Assembly: GCA_020849655.1 (NCBI GenBank)
Contig: JADLFU010000082.1
Coordinates: 1 to 35,035 of the forward strand
DNA from: Polyangiaceae bacterium
Lineage (GTDB): Bacteria > Myxococcota_A > Polyangia > Polyangiales > Polyangiaceae
Direction: 5' to 3'
DNA: 35,035 bases
The position numbers were made by a program, and so were the translations under genes. The notes beneath the pieces were generated by a model. The model saw only the letters and a program-made list of their open reading frames with translations. It was not told the origin of the DNA and made no database searches. This document shows positions 24,817 through 34,880 of this stretch, in pieces (position 1 is the stretch's first letter; each line of letters opens with the position of its first letter).

Positions 24817-27800
24817 GTGAGGCTCGCCCGCTGGATCGCCCTCTCCACCCTCGTCGCCGTCGGCGCCTGCGACGACGCCGCGCCGGACGGCCTCCGGCGG
24901 ACGCCTCCGGGCGAGGGCCCCACGGTGCGGTTCGACGTCGCGCACCGCCCGCTGCCCGAGATCCCGTTCCCCAACGACGTCGCGACGTACCCCGATCCGA
25001 CGAGCCGGACGGGCCTCCGCGTCAACGCGAGCCTCGTCGCCCCGACGGCGCTCGAGGCGACGGCCCGCGCGAAGTTCTCCGAGCTCGAGGGCTGGGGCAC
25101 GTTCGCGCCGCTCAGCGTCTCGTTCGAGCGCGCGCCCGGCGTCGACGCGGCGATCGATCCAGGCGCCGTGCTCGCGCGCCACCGCGGCGACGACTACGAC
25201 TTCGCCGACGACGCGCTCTACCTGATCGATCTCGAGACCGGCGTGCCGCACCCGATCGATCTCGGCGAGGGCAGCTTCTCGTTCACGCTGGGCGATCCGT
25301 CCGCCTACTGGAAGAACGATCCGCTCGCCGGCGAGCCGACCCTGTCGTGGGAGACGCGCGACGAGGCGGGCGGCGATCCTGGGGCCGCGTACGCGCCCGA
25401 GCTCGACACCGATTTCGACGGCGTCCTCGACCGCCCGAACCTCGACGATCCAGGCGCGTGCGCGGGCAAGACGGGCGCCGACGCCGAGCGCTGCAAGGTC
25501 GACCACCTGCTCACCTTCTACGAGCGCGAGTCCGACACGCTCGTCGCGCGCCCGCTCGTGCCGCTGCGCGAGAAGCACGGCTACGCGGTCGTCCTCACCG
25601 ATCGCCTGCGCGACGCCGCCGGCCGCCCCGCGCGCTCGCCCTTCGAGCTCGTGTACCACCCGTCGCAGGAGGACGGCGCGCGCCGCGTCCAGGCGGCCCT
25701 CGACGATCCCGCCCACGCGGCGTACTTCGGCGATCTCGCGGGCACCGGCCTCGCGCACGTCGCGTTCCTGTGGACGTTCACGACGCAGCCGACGACCGAG
25801 GATCTCGCGCTCTTGCGCGACGGCCTCTACGGGCGCGGGCCGTTCGCGCGGCTCTCGCGGGACTTCTCGACCGACGTCCAGGCGCTGCCTCTCATCGGGT
25901 ACTACACGCCGGCCGAGCTCGCGGCCGGCGAGATCCCCGATCCCTCGTGGCCCTCCTTCCCCCAGTGCGACGGGCGCGTCGGGTCCAACCTCGTCGCCCT
26001 GCCCGTCTCGTCGCTGAAGCAGACGCTCGGTGATCTCTCGGGGATCGGCTTCGGCCTCGCGCCGCCCGAGGTCGACGAGCTCGTCCGGTCGCTCGACGAG
26101 ATCAGCCACATCGTCGTCGGCCGCTTCCAGACGCCGTTCTTCCTCCCCGGCGGGCCCGAGGGCAAGGCCCCCGACGCGTCGTTCCAGCTCGATTTCTCGA
26201 CCGGCGAGGGCCTCGTCGGCCGCGACGACGTGATGTTCTATTTGTTCGTCCCGAAGCACGGCGCGCAGCCGCACCCGGTCACGGTGTTCGGCCATGGGTA
26301 CGGAGGCTCGAGCATCCAGGCGATCGCGTACGCGGGGAACTTCGCGCGCCAGGGCGTCGCCACCGTCGCGCTCGACGCCGCCTGGCACGGGTTCGAGATC
26401 GAGCCGGGGCTGAAGAAGCTCATCGACATCATCTGCCAGGGCGTGTGCGCGGCGCCGCTCGCGGACTCGCTCTTCGCGGGGCGCGCGCGCGATCTCGACG
26501 CCGACGGCAAGATCGATCCCGGCGGCGATCTGCTGACGGGCTACATCTTCCACACCCGCGACAGCATCCGTCAGTCGATCGTCGATCGCGTGCAGCTCGT
26601 CCGCGTCCTGCGGAGCTTCGGCGGCGCGGGCCAGCACGACTACGACGGCGATGGCGCGCCCGAGCTCGCGGGCGACTTCGACGCCGACGGGCGGCCCGAC
26701 GTCGGCGGCCCCGACGTCGACATCTCGTCGTGGGGGCAGAGCCTGGGGGGCCTCCTGTCGACCATCCACGGCGGACTCGACACCGAGCTGTCCGCGGCGG
26801 CCCCGTCCGCGCCCGGCGGCGGCCTCACCGACGTGATCGTCCGATCAAACGAGCGCGAGGTCGTCAACGCGTCGGTGCTCCGCACGCTCGGCCCGCTCGT
26901 CGTCTCGGTGCGGGCGCGCGACCTCGACGCGAAGAGCACGCGCTGCGCGGCCGACGAGCTGTCGCTGCGGTTCGTGATGACCTCGGTGAACAAGGATCGC
27001 GAGATCGAGTTCGCGTGCGTGCCCCGCGACGACGACCGCCCGATGACCGTCATCGCGCACAACGAGGCCAACGGCGAGCGCCGGTGCGCGACCGTCTCGC
27101 CCGAGGGGAGGTTCCGCGTCGGCGTGCCGGCGACGCGCGACGACTACCTCACGCTGACGTTCCTCGACGGCGCGCACCAGGTCACGAGCTACGCGGGCTG
27201 CGCGCCCGTCCCGGGCGCCACGGTGCGCCACTTCATCGAGCGCTTCGGCAAGGGCCTCGACACCACCGACGCGTGCCCCGCGGCGGACGGCTGCCTGCTG
27301 TTCGAGGGGCGGCGCTGGGCGGCCGGAGAGTACCTGCGGTTCCCGGCGGACGGGCTCGGGCTGCGGCGCGGCTCGCCGGATCTGCGGAGGTTCCTGCAGC
27401 TGACGCAGACGGCGCTCGACGCGGCCGATCCGATCTCGTTCGCGCCGAAGTACGCGCTCTCGCCGCTCACCGACGCGCGCACCGGCGGCGTCGCGGCCGC
27501 GCGCGGGCTGATGGTCATCGCGCAGGCGGGCGATCAGACGGTGCCGATCAGCACGGGGGTCGCGCTCGGGAGGGCCGCGGGCGCGGTGCCGTTCTTCCGC
27601 CCCGACCAGGCCGTGAGGTACCCCGATTGGGCGTCCTACGCGACGCCCCAGGCGCTGTACGACGCGCTCGGCGGGCGCACCCCGAACCGCGTGCTCATCG
27701 ATCGGCACGTCATCGAGGGCGTCGCCCACCTGCAGCGCCACCCGGCGGGCCCCGCGTGCCGCGCGAACGAGCGCCCGGAGGCCCCGAGCGCGTGCAGGCC

Positions 27801-28296
27801 GGCGTGCGACGCGTCGTCGGGCTGCTTCTCGGGGCAGAGCTGCGACAGCAAGTCGCCCGCCGACTCGTGCACCACGCGGCTCTCGAGGGCCACGTGCGAC
27901 GGCGCGCTGTTCGACGTCGACGATCTCGACGACGGCGCGCAGCCCTTCGACGAGCAGCGCCTCTCCGTCCCGCTGCGCGTCGCGCGCAGGGCCGCGCCCG
28001 CGGGCCCCTCGGAGCTCGATCGCGCGTGGGCGCCGCGCCTGCTCGGCGTCCCGCGGCGCGCGACCGACGACGGCGCGTGGGGCGCCGACGAGCGCGTCGT
28101 CGCGTTCACGGCGTCGTACATCAAGCCCGACGGGCAGCACGCGTTCTACAACCCTGCCCCGTGCCAGCTCTGGGACAACGCGACGTACCTCGCCAACGTG
28201 GCGGCGCGCTTCGTCGCGACGGGCGGGCGCGACGTCTACTACCTCTCGCACCCGGCGACGCACGGGTGCCTGGCGCGCGGCGACTGCCCGCCCTGA
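24817..28296 (+). CDS. Large lipase-like lipoprotein (bacterial virulence factor lipase type)
   Basis: The product is 1159 residues from a GTG. VRLARWIALSTLVAVGAC is a lipoprotein signal (Cys18, Asp at +2). The N-terminal ~320 residues (FDVAHRPLPEIPFPNDVATY, GWGTFAPLSVSFE, PLVPLREKHGYAVVLTDRLRD) match the pattern of the N-domain of VolA/Pla-1-type extracellular lipases. An alpha/beta hydrolase follows (VTVFGHGYGGSS, VATVALDAAWHG) with the nucleophile elbow SWGQSLGG (Ser642). Asp-rich calcium-type loops precede the elbow (DLDADGKIDPGGD, DYDGDGAPELAGDFDADG), and another is at DTDFDGVLD. An insert (residues ~660-850) separates the elbow from the C-terminal part of the hydrolase (MVIAQAGDQTVPIS, HVIEGVAH). 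A small Cys-rich patch (CRPACDASSGCFSGQSC) lies near 990. It probably acts on esters at the cell surface. Confidence 0.82.
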   Translation: MRLARWIALSTLVAVGACDDAAPDGLRRTPPGEGPTVRFDVAHRPLPEIPFPNDVATYPDPTSRTGLRVNASLVAPTALEATARAKFSELEGWGTFAPLSVSFERAPGVDAAIDPGAVLARHRGDDYDFADDALYLIDLETGVPHPIDLGEGSFSFTLGDPSAYWKNDPLAGEPTLSWETRDEAGGDPGAAYAPELDTDFDGVLDRPNLDDPGACAGKTGADAERCKVDHLLTFYERESDTLVARPLVPLREKHGYAVVLTDRLRDAAGRPARSPFELVYHPSQEDGARRVQAALDDPAHAAYFGDLAGTGLAHVAFLWTFTTQPTTEDLALLRDGLYGRGPFARLSRDFSTDVQALPLIGYYTPAELAAGEIPDPSWPSFPQCDGRVGSNLVALPVSSLKQTLGDLSGIGFGLAPPEVDELVRSLDEISHIVVGRFQTPFFLPGGPEGKAPDASFQLDFSTGEGLVGRDDVMFYLFVPKHGAQPHPVTVFGHGYGGSSIQAIAYAGNFARQGVATVALDAAWHGFEIEPGLKKLIDIICQGVCAAPLADSLFAGRARDLDADGKIDPGGDLLTGYIFHTRDSIRQSIVDRVQLVRVLRSFGGAGQHDYDGDGAPELAGDFDADGRPDVGGPDVDISSWGQSLGGLLSTIHGGLDTELSAAAPSAPGGGLTDVIVRSNEREVVNASVLRTLGPLVVSVRARDLDAKSTRCAADELSLRFVMTSVNKDREIEFACVPRDDDRPMTVIAHNEANGERRCATVSPEGRFRVGVPATRDDYLTLTFLDGAHQVTSYAGCAPVPGATVRHFIERFGKGLDTTDACPAADGCLLFEGRRWAAGEYLRFPADGLGLRRGSPDLRRFLQLTQTALDAADPISFAPKYALSPLTDARTGGVAAARGLMVIAQAGDQTVPISTGVALGRAAGAVPFFRPDQAVRYPDWASYATPQALYDALGGRTPNRVLIDRHVIEGVAHLQRHPAGPACRANERPEAPSACRPACDASSGCFSGQSCDSKSPADSCTTRLSRATCDGALFDVDDLDDGAQPFDEQRLSVPLRVARRAAPAGPSELDRAWAPRLLGVPRRATDDGAWGADERVVAFTASYIKPDGQHAFYNPAPCQLWDNATYLANVAARFVATGGRDVYYLSHPATHGCLARGDCPP

Positions 28297-28383
28297 GCAT
28301 GGCCCTCGGGATCCCCTCGTGGTGGTCGGCCGCGCCGCGCGCGTCGGCGCCGGGGATTCACGCTATTTCACGCGGCATCTCGG

Positions 28384-28412
28384 TTGACGGACGCTCGGCG
28401 CGTCGTCAGGGT
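28384..28412 (+). promoter_or_regulatory. Candidate promoter of the 4-TM / repeat-PDZ operon
   Basis: TTGACG (28384-28389), a 17-nt spacer and CAGGGT (28407-28412) lie 8 nt before the ATG at 28421. The -35 matches TTGACA in five of six positions, the best in the window. Confidence 0.5.
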
Positions 28413-28420
28413 GCGCTCAC

Positions 28421-28918
28421 ATGCTCGGTCGCCTGATCCTCGGGCTCCTGAAGGCCGCGATCGTGCTCGGCGCGCTCGGCGCCGCGTTCGTGCTCGGGCT
28501 CGGCCAGGCGAGCGTCGCGCCGTGGCTCGCGTACGCGGGCGCCGCGGTGGGCGCGCTCGCGATCGCGCTCATCGGCGGCAAGGCCCTCTGGAGGCCCGGC
28601 GCGCTCCTCGAGGCGGGCCTGCGCACGCTCGTGGGCGTCGCGGTGTCGTTCGGATTGTTGTGGGCCGCCCTGAGGTACGTGCCGCTCGATCCGGCGCTGC
28701 TCGCGCGCCTCGGCGCGGCGACGACGGCGCCGGTGTCGATCGCGTACCTCGGGTTCGTCGTCGTGCCGCTCGCGCTCCTGTTCGAGCTCGACGACACGCC
28801 CGCGAAGGACGAGCCCGAGAAGCTCCGCGTCGCGTCCGCGCGCGCCGAGGCGGCCCCTGTCGACGACGAGGAAGACGCGGCGGCGTCGCGCCCCACCACG
28901 TCCGCGAAGCGTCGGTGA
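28421..28918 (+). CDS. Four-helix membrane protein of unknown function
   Basis: The product is 165 residues. Four hydrophobic segments are visible at ~5-28, 32-52, 66-88 and 104-122, followed by an acidic then basic cytoplasmic-type tail (ELDDTPAKDEPEKLRVASARAE ends before residue ~148; the last residues are TSAKRR). No domain family recognised. Its stop overlaps the GTG of the following 985-residue protein (GTGA), so the two are made together; a membrane partner for that protein is a reasonable guess. Confidence 0.83.
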   Translation: MLGRLILGLLKAAIVLGALGAAFVLGLGQASVAPWLAYAGAAVGALAIALIGGKALWRPGALLEAGLRTLVGVAVSFGLLWAALRYVPLDPALLARLGAATTAPVSIAYLGFVVVPLALLFELDDTPAKDEPEKLRVASARAEAAPVDDEEDAAASRPTTSAKRR

Positions 28919-31872
28919 CCAGGACCTGGGAGGACGCGGCCGAGGCGTGGCTGCGCGCGCTCTCGCTCCTCCTGGCCGCGCTCGTCGTGCTCGGTTTCAC
29001 CTCCGGGCTGCGCGACACCCGGGCGGTCTCGCTCGTCGTGCCGCGCGTGACGGCCCCGCTCGCCCCCTCGGTGCCTGAGGGCAAGGACGCGCGCGCGCGG
29101 ATCGAGGTCGTCACAGAGGCCGGCGCGCCCGCCGTCGACGCCACCGTGACGATGTATTCCATCGCCGGCGAGCAGGCGTACCTCGTCGCCGCGCGCCGCT
29201 GCGACGCGGGCGGACGCGCGACGTTCCTCGGCGTGCCGCGCGGCGAGGTGTGGGTGCTCGCCGAGGCGCCCGGCCGTCAGCGCAGCTCGACGCGCGCCGT
29301 GCTGCTCGCGGAGCCGAAGTCGCTCCGCCTCACGCTGCGGCCCGCGAGCGAGCTCGTGGTGCGCGTCGTCGACGAGGAGGGCGGCGCCGTCGCGGGCGCG
29401 ACCGTCGAGGCGCGCGGCGCCGATCCGCTGCCCTTCCTCGCGCGCACAGGGGGAGACGGGGCGACGACGTTCGGACGCCTCGGCCCCGCGCCGTGGATCG
29501 TGCGCGCGTACAAGCCGGGGCTCGAGCTCGCGACGAAGCGAGGCGTCGCGGAGCCTGCCGTGACGCTCGTGCTGCGCGCGCTCGGCGTCCTCGTCGTCCA
29601 TGTCAAGACCCCCGCTGGCGAGCCGGCGGCCGGCGCGACGGTGCTCGTCGGTGGGCCGCAGCTGCGCCCGGCGCGCTCGATCGTCGCAGACGAGCGCGGC
29701 GTCGCGCGCGTCCCCGGCCTCCCGCGCGGCGCCTACCAGGTGTCCGCGAGCTCCGGCGCGTGGGCCAGCGACGCGGAGATCGGCGTGCCGCTCGAGCGCG
29801 GCGAGGTGAAGGAGGTCGAGCTGCAGCTCGGTGAGGGCCGCGTCGTCGACGTGCGCGTGACCGACGGCGACGGCGCCGACGCGCCTCCGATCGCGGGCGC
29901 GCGCGTGGTGCTCGCCGAGGATCTCGTGACGAGCTTCCCGAGGGAGGCGCTGACGGCGAGGGACGGCACCGCGCGGCTCGGACCCATCTCCCGCCGCCCC
30001 GCGAGCCTGCGCGTCGAGGCCGACGGCTTCGTGCCGTACGGCCTCCTGGTGCCCGAGCTCGACAAGGGGCCGCTCGCGATCGGGCTCGTGCGGGGGGGCA
30101 AGCTGGTCGTGCAGGTCGACGACGATCGCGGCATGCCGGTGCCAGGCGCGTCGATCGAGATCGTGGGCGTCGATTTCGCGGGGATGCCGGTCGACGAGAC
30201 GGCGGGGCGCGCGCGCTTCCGCGCGACGCACTTCGCGTGGGCGTTGCCCGGGCCGCAGGCGCTCCTGCCGGCGGGCGAGCTCGGCGTGACGCTCGGGCCC
30301 ATCCCGGGCATCCCCGCGGCGGGCGGCGTCGCGGACGCGCCGCGCATCCCCGAGCTCGATCCGTCGGCCGAGGGCGCGTGGATCACGGGGCGCGACGGGA
30401 GGTTCGCGAGTCCGCCGGTCCCACCGGGGCGCCTGCGCGCGATCGCCAGGCACCCCGGCTACGTCGAGGCGGTGAGCGACGTCGCGCACCTCGCGTCGGG
30501 CGGCGAGGCCACGGTCAAGATCACGCTGCGCGCGGGCGCGACGCTCTCGGGGCGCGTCGTCGACGCGAGCGGCCGCGGCGTCGGGGGCGCGCGAGTCGAG
30601 CTGTCGGCGACGCGCGGCTCGCTCGTCCGGTCGCTGCTGACGGCCGACGACGGCGCGTTCGCGTTCGCGTCGGTGCCGTCCGAGATCGCGCTCACCGTCG
30701 CGCGCCCCGACTCGGTCGACCGGGTCGCGGTCGCGCGCGCGCTCGAGCTCGGCGACGGCGAGCAGCGCGAGCTCGTGATCACGCTGCCGGAGGCGCGCCC
30801 CTCCGCGGAGGTCCGGGTGCTCGACGATCGGAGCTTCCCGCTCGACGGCGTGCAGGTGACGGCCGTCTCGCTCTCCGACGACTCACCGCTGCGGGTGACC
30901 CGCTTCACCGACAAGGACGGTCAGGCGGTCCTGCCTGACGCCGTGGGCCTGCGCGCGCGCCTGACGGCGTCGCTCCCAGGATTCGCGACCGAGATCGTGA
31001 CGGCCGACCTCTCGACGACGGCGCTCGTACTCTCGCTTCGACGCGGCGTCGGCGCGACGGGCGAGGTGCGGACGCGCGGCGGACGCGAGCCGCTCGACGG
31101 CGTCGAGATCGTCGCGGTCGGCGCGACCGGCACGCGCCGCGCGAGGACCGACGCCGCCGGGCGGTACGAGCTGCGCGATCTATCGCCCGGCAAGCTCCGC
31201 GTGACGCTAACGAAGCGCGGGTTCGGTCGCGCCGAGCAGGTGCTCCTCGTGCCGACGGGGGGCGAGACCAAGCTCGAGCTGCCGCGGATCGTGATCGAGG
31301 AGGCCGGCTCGATCGAGGGCGAGGTCGTCGACGCGCGCGGCGATCCGGTGGCCGGCGCGCGCGTGGCCCTCGACGCCGCGCCCGCGTACCTGCCGATCGG
31401 GCCGCTGCCCGCGGGCGTCGCCGTCACGAACGCGCGCGGGCAGTTCGTGCTCTCCGACGTCGCCGACGGGCCCGTCACGCTCGAGGCCTACTCGGCCGAC
31501 CACGGGCGCGGGCGAGAGCGCGCCCACGCGCGGCGCGGCGAGATCGTCCGCGACGTCCGCATCCGCCTGACGGAGGCCGTCGCGGGGGCCGAGACCGCGA
31601 CCGCGGGCGGGGTCGCGGTCACGCTCGGCGAGCGTCGCGACGACGACGGCCCCGTGTTCGTCGTCCGCCACGTCGCGCGCGGCAGCGAGGCGGAGCGCGC
31701 CGGCGTCGAGGAGGACGACGTCGTCCTCTCGGTCGACGGGCACGCGCCCGCCTCGCTCGAGGATCTGCGGGCTCGCCTGTCGGGGCCGCTCGGCCTCGAC
31801 GTCACAGTGATCGTCTCGCGAGAGGGCGTCGAGCACAGGCTGCGCGTCGCGCGAGAGCGCGTGCGACGGTGA
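28915..31872 (+). CDS. Carboxypeptidase-regulatory-repeat protein with C-terminal PDZ
   Basis: The product is 985 residues. An N-terminal hydrophobic helix (LRALSLLLAALVVLGFTSG) anchors or exports it. The body is a string of about nine CarboxypepD_reg/Cna-B-like beta modules, each with a 'G-x-V-x-D-x-x-G-x-P-V-x-G-A-x-V' start and a 'T-D-x-x-G-x-F/Y' strand, e.g. VVRVVDEEGGAVAGATVEA, LSGRVVDASGRGVGGARVEL and IEGEVVDARGDPVAGARVAL, with TADDGAFAF and TDAAGRYEL. One module holds a long Pro/Gly loop (ALPGPQALLPAGELGVTLGP). Residues ~905-985 are a PDZ domain (VFVVRHVARGSEAERAGVEE, DVVLSVDGHAPAS). PDZ on a repeat stalk suggests binding of protein C-termini in the periplasm. No protease domain is present. 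Confidence 0.87.
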   Translation: MTRTWEDAAEAWLRALSLLLAALVVLGFTSGLRDTRAVSLVVPRVTAPLAPSVPEGKDARARIEVVTEAGAPAVDATVTMYSIAGEQAYLVAARRCDAGGRATFLGVPRGEVWVLAEAPGRQRSSTRAVLLAEPKSLRLTLRPASELVVRVVDEEGGAVAGATVEARGADPLPFLARTGGDGATTFGRLGPAPWIVRAYKPGLELATKRGVAEPAVTLVLRALGVLVVHVKTPAGEPAAGATVLVGGPQLRPARSIVADERGVARVPGLPRGAYQVSASSGAWASDAEIGVPLERGEVKEVELQLGEGRVVDVRVTDGDGADAPPIAGARVVLAEDLVTSFPREALTARDGTARLGPISRRPASLRVEADGFVPYGLLVPELDKGPLAIGLVRGGKLVVQVDDDRGMPVPGASIEIVGVDFAGMPVDETAGRARFRATHFAWALPGPQALLPAGELGVTLGPIPGIPAAGGVADAPRIPELDPSAEGAWITGRDGRFASPPVPPGRLRAIARHPGYVEAVSDVAHLASGGEATVKITLRAGATLSGRVVDASGRGVGGARVELSATRGSLVRSLLTADDGAFAFASVPSEIALTVARPDSVDRVAVARALELGDGEQRELVITLPEARPSAEVRVLDDRSFPLDGVQVTAVSLSDDSPLRVTRFTDKDGQAVLPDAVGLRARLTASLPGFATEIVTADLSTTALVLSLRRGVGATGEVRTRGGREPLDGVEIVAVGATGTRRARTDAAGRYELRDLSPGKLRVTLTKRGFGRAEQVLLVPTGGETKLELPRIVIEEAGSIEGEVVDARGDPVAGARVALDAAPAYLPIGPLPAGVAVTNARGQFVLSDVADGPVTLEAYSADHGRGRERAHARRGEIVRDVRIRLTEAVAGAETATAGGVAVTLGERRDDDGPVFVVRHVARGSEAERAGVEEDDVVLSVDGHAPASLEDLRARLSGPLGLDVTVIVSREGVEHRLRVARERVRR

Positions 31873-31995
31873 GCCAGCTCCCGCCGCCACGACCACCGGG
31901 TGAGACGGCCCGCGGTGGCGACGAGGACGAGCTCTCCCCGCTCTCCCTCCCGTAGGGCTTCCGCCCGTCGGCGATGGCGACAGCGTGAAGACGCT

Positions 31996-33228
31996 TCAGA
32001 GCGAGACCACGCCCGCGCAGACGACGCACGCGCCGCCGATGAACACGACGAACAGGAGCAAGAGCACGAGCCCCACCACCGCGAGCGTCGAGGCCGCCGA
32101 CTGCGCGCGGGGTTCGGGCGCGAGCGCGGGCGGCACGACCGGGTACGCCGGGAAGACCGGCGCCGCGGCGCCATAGGCCCGAGGGGGCGGCAGCGGCTCC
32201 GACGTCGAGGTCGCGTGGCCCACCGCGGGCGCCTGCGGCCACGCCTGCGCGGGCGAGAGCGCGGTCGCGGGGGCCACGTCGGCGACCGAGAGGTGCGTCC
32301 CGCCGGCGGTGCGGACGGCGCGCTCGACGTGGATCCTCGAGGCCGGGGGCGCGAACGGCGCGAGCGCGGCCGCGAGGTCGGCGACGCTCGAGAAGCGCCG
32401 AGCTGGATCCTTCTCGAGGCAGCGCATCACGACCCCGTCGAGGAGCGGAGGGAGCTCGGGGCGGCGCACGCGCACCGACGACGGCGCCGCGGAGAGGATC
32501 TGCACGTGCAGATCGGGGAGCGTCGCGGCGTCGAAGACGACGCGCCCCGTGAGCAGCTCGTACAGCACGACGCCGAGCGACCAGACGTCGGTGCGGTGAT
32601 CGACGTCGCGGGCGCTGCGCAGCTGCTCGGGCGACATGTACGCGGGCGAGCCCATCATCGCGCTCTCCCGCGTGAGCGCGGCGTCCACGGAGTCGTACAT
32701 CGACGCCTTCGAGATGCCGAAGTCGAGCACCTTGACCGCCGCCGTGCCGTCGGGGCGCCGCGCGAGGAAGAGGTTCGCGGGCTTCAGATCGCGGTGCACG
32801 ATGCCCGCCGCGTGCGCCTCGGCGAGCGCCTCGCACGCCTGCAGGACGTAGGTCACGGCCTCGTCCTGGGGCAGCGCGCCGCGGAGCTTCAGCGTGTCGG
32901 CGAGGTCGCGCCCCTCGAGGTACTCCATCACGAGGAAAGGCGTGCCCTCGTCGAGCGTGCCGACGTCGATGACGCGCGCGACGTGCTCGCCCTGCAGCCT
33001 GGCCGCCGTGCGCGCCTCCCGGAGGAACCTCGCGAGGACGACCTCGCTCTTCACGGCCTCCGGGAGCAGGAACTTCAGCGCGACGCGGCGATCGAGCTGG
33101 AGGTGGTGCGCGGCGACGACCACCCCCATCCCGCCCTGCCCGAGCACCCGCTCCACCCGGAACCGCCCTGAGAGCACGGCGCCGGGTGACAGCACGTCGA
33201 CGCGGAGAGCCTGGGTGCGCGGCGGCAC
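31996..33228 (-). CDS. Serine/threonine protein kinase with C-terminal membrane anchor
   Basis: The product is 410 residues from a GTG. The kinase domain spans ~22-295: glycine loop GQGGMG (30-35), ATP lysine 52 (VALKFL), catalytic loop HRDLKPAN (145-152), DFG (169-171) and the activation-segment end [10 protein letters not shown]. The set is complete, so it should be active. A Pro/Ala linker of about 90 residues leads to one membrane helix at ~385-405, so the kinase lies in the cytoplasm and the end barely reaches out; there is no external sensor domain. CATGCT lies 6 nt before the start, a weak leaderless -10. It follows the glycosyltransferase by 50 bp on the same strand. It could supply phosphothreonine for FHA proteins such as the one at 3.3 kb; that link is speculative. 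Confidence 0.93.
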   Translation of the reverse strand: MPPRTQALRVDVLSPGAVLSGRFRVERVLGQGGMGVVVAAHHLQLDRRVALKFLLPEAVKSEVVLARFLREARTAARLQGEHVARVIDVGTLDEGTPFLVMEYLEGRDLADTLKLRGALPQDEAVTYVLQACEALAEAHAAGIVHRDLKPANLFLARRPDGTAAVKVLDFGISKASMYDSVDAALTRESAMMGSPAYMSPEQLRSARDVDHRTDVWSLGVVLYELLTGRVVFDAATLPDLHVQILSAAPSSVRVRRPELPPLLDGVVMRCLEKDPARRFSSVADLAAALAPFAPPASRIHVERAVRTAGGTHLSVADVAPATALSPAQAWPQAPAVGHATSTSEPLPPPRAYGAAAPVFPAYPVVPPALAPEPRAQSAASTLAVVGLVLLLLFVVFIGGACVVCAGVVSL

Positions 33229-33278
33229 GGCGGCAGCATGGCATGGAACCGCGCGCGCTCACGCGCCGCGTCGGCGCG

Positions 33279-34799
<1,521 letters not shown>

Positions 34800-34880
34800 G
34801 TCTCGCGCAGCTCGTACCACCCCCACCCCCCCCAATTGTCACGGACTTGTAAATCGTTGCACCCCGTTGTCCCCGCCGCC

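Noticed and set aside
24070-26769. An 899-codon antisense open frame over DUF2378 and the lipase gene
   Set aside because: Low-complexity Arg/Ala/Glu composition and full overlap with two well-supported genes; a GC artefact.
28351-28380. Direct repeat TTCACGC upstream of the 4-TM gene
   Set aside because: Only two 7-bp copies, 10 bp apart; could be an activator site, but chance is as likely.
31873-31995. Terminator between the repeat/PDZ gene and the kinase gene
   Set aside because: CCACCG/CGGTGG (31893-31918) and GGGC-TTCC-GCCC (31955-31966) are short stems without T-tracts; too weak in DNA this GC-rich.
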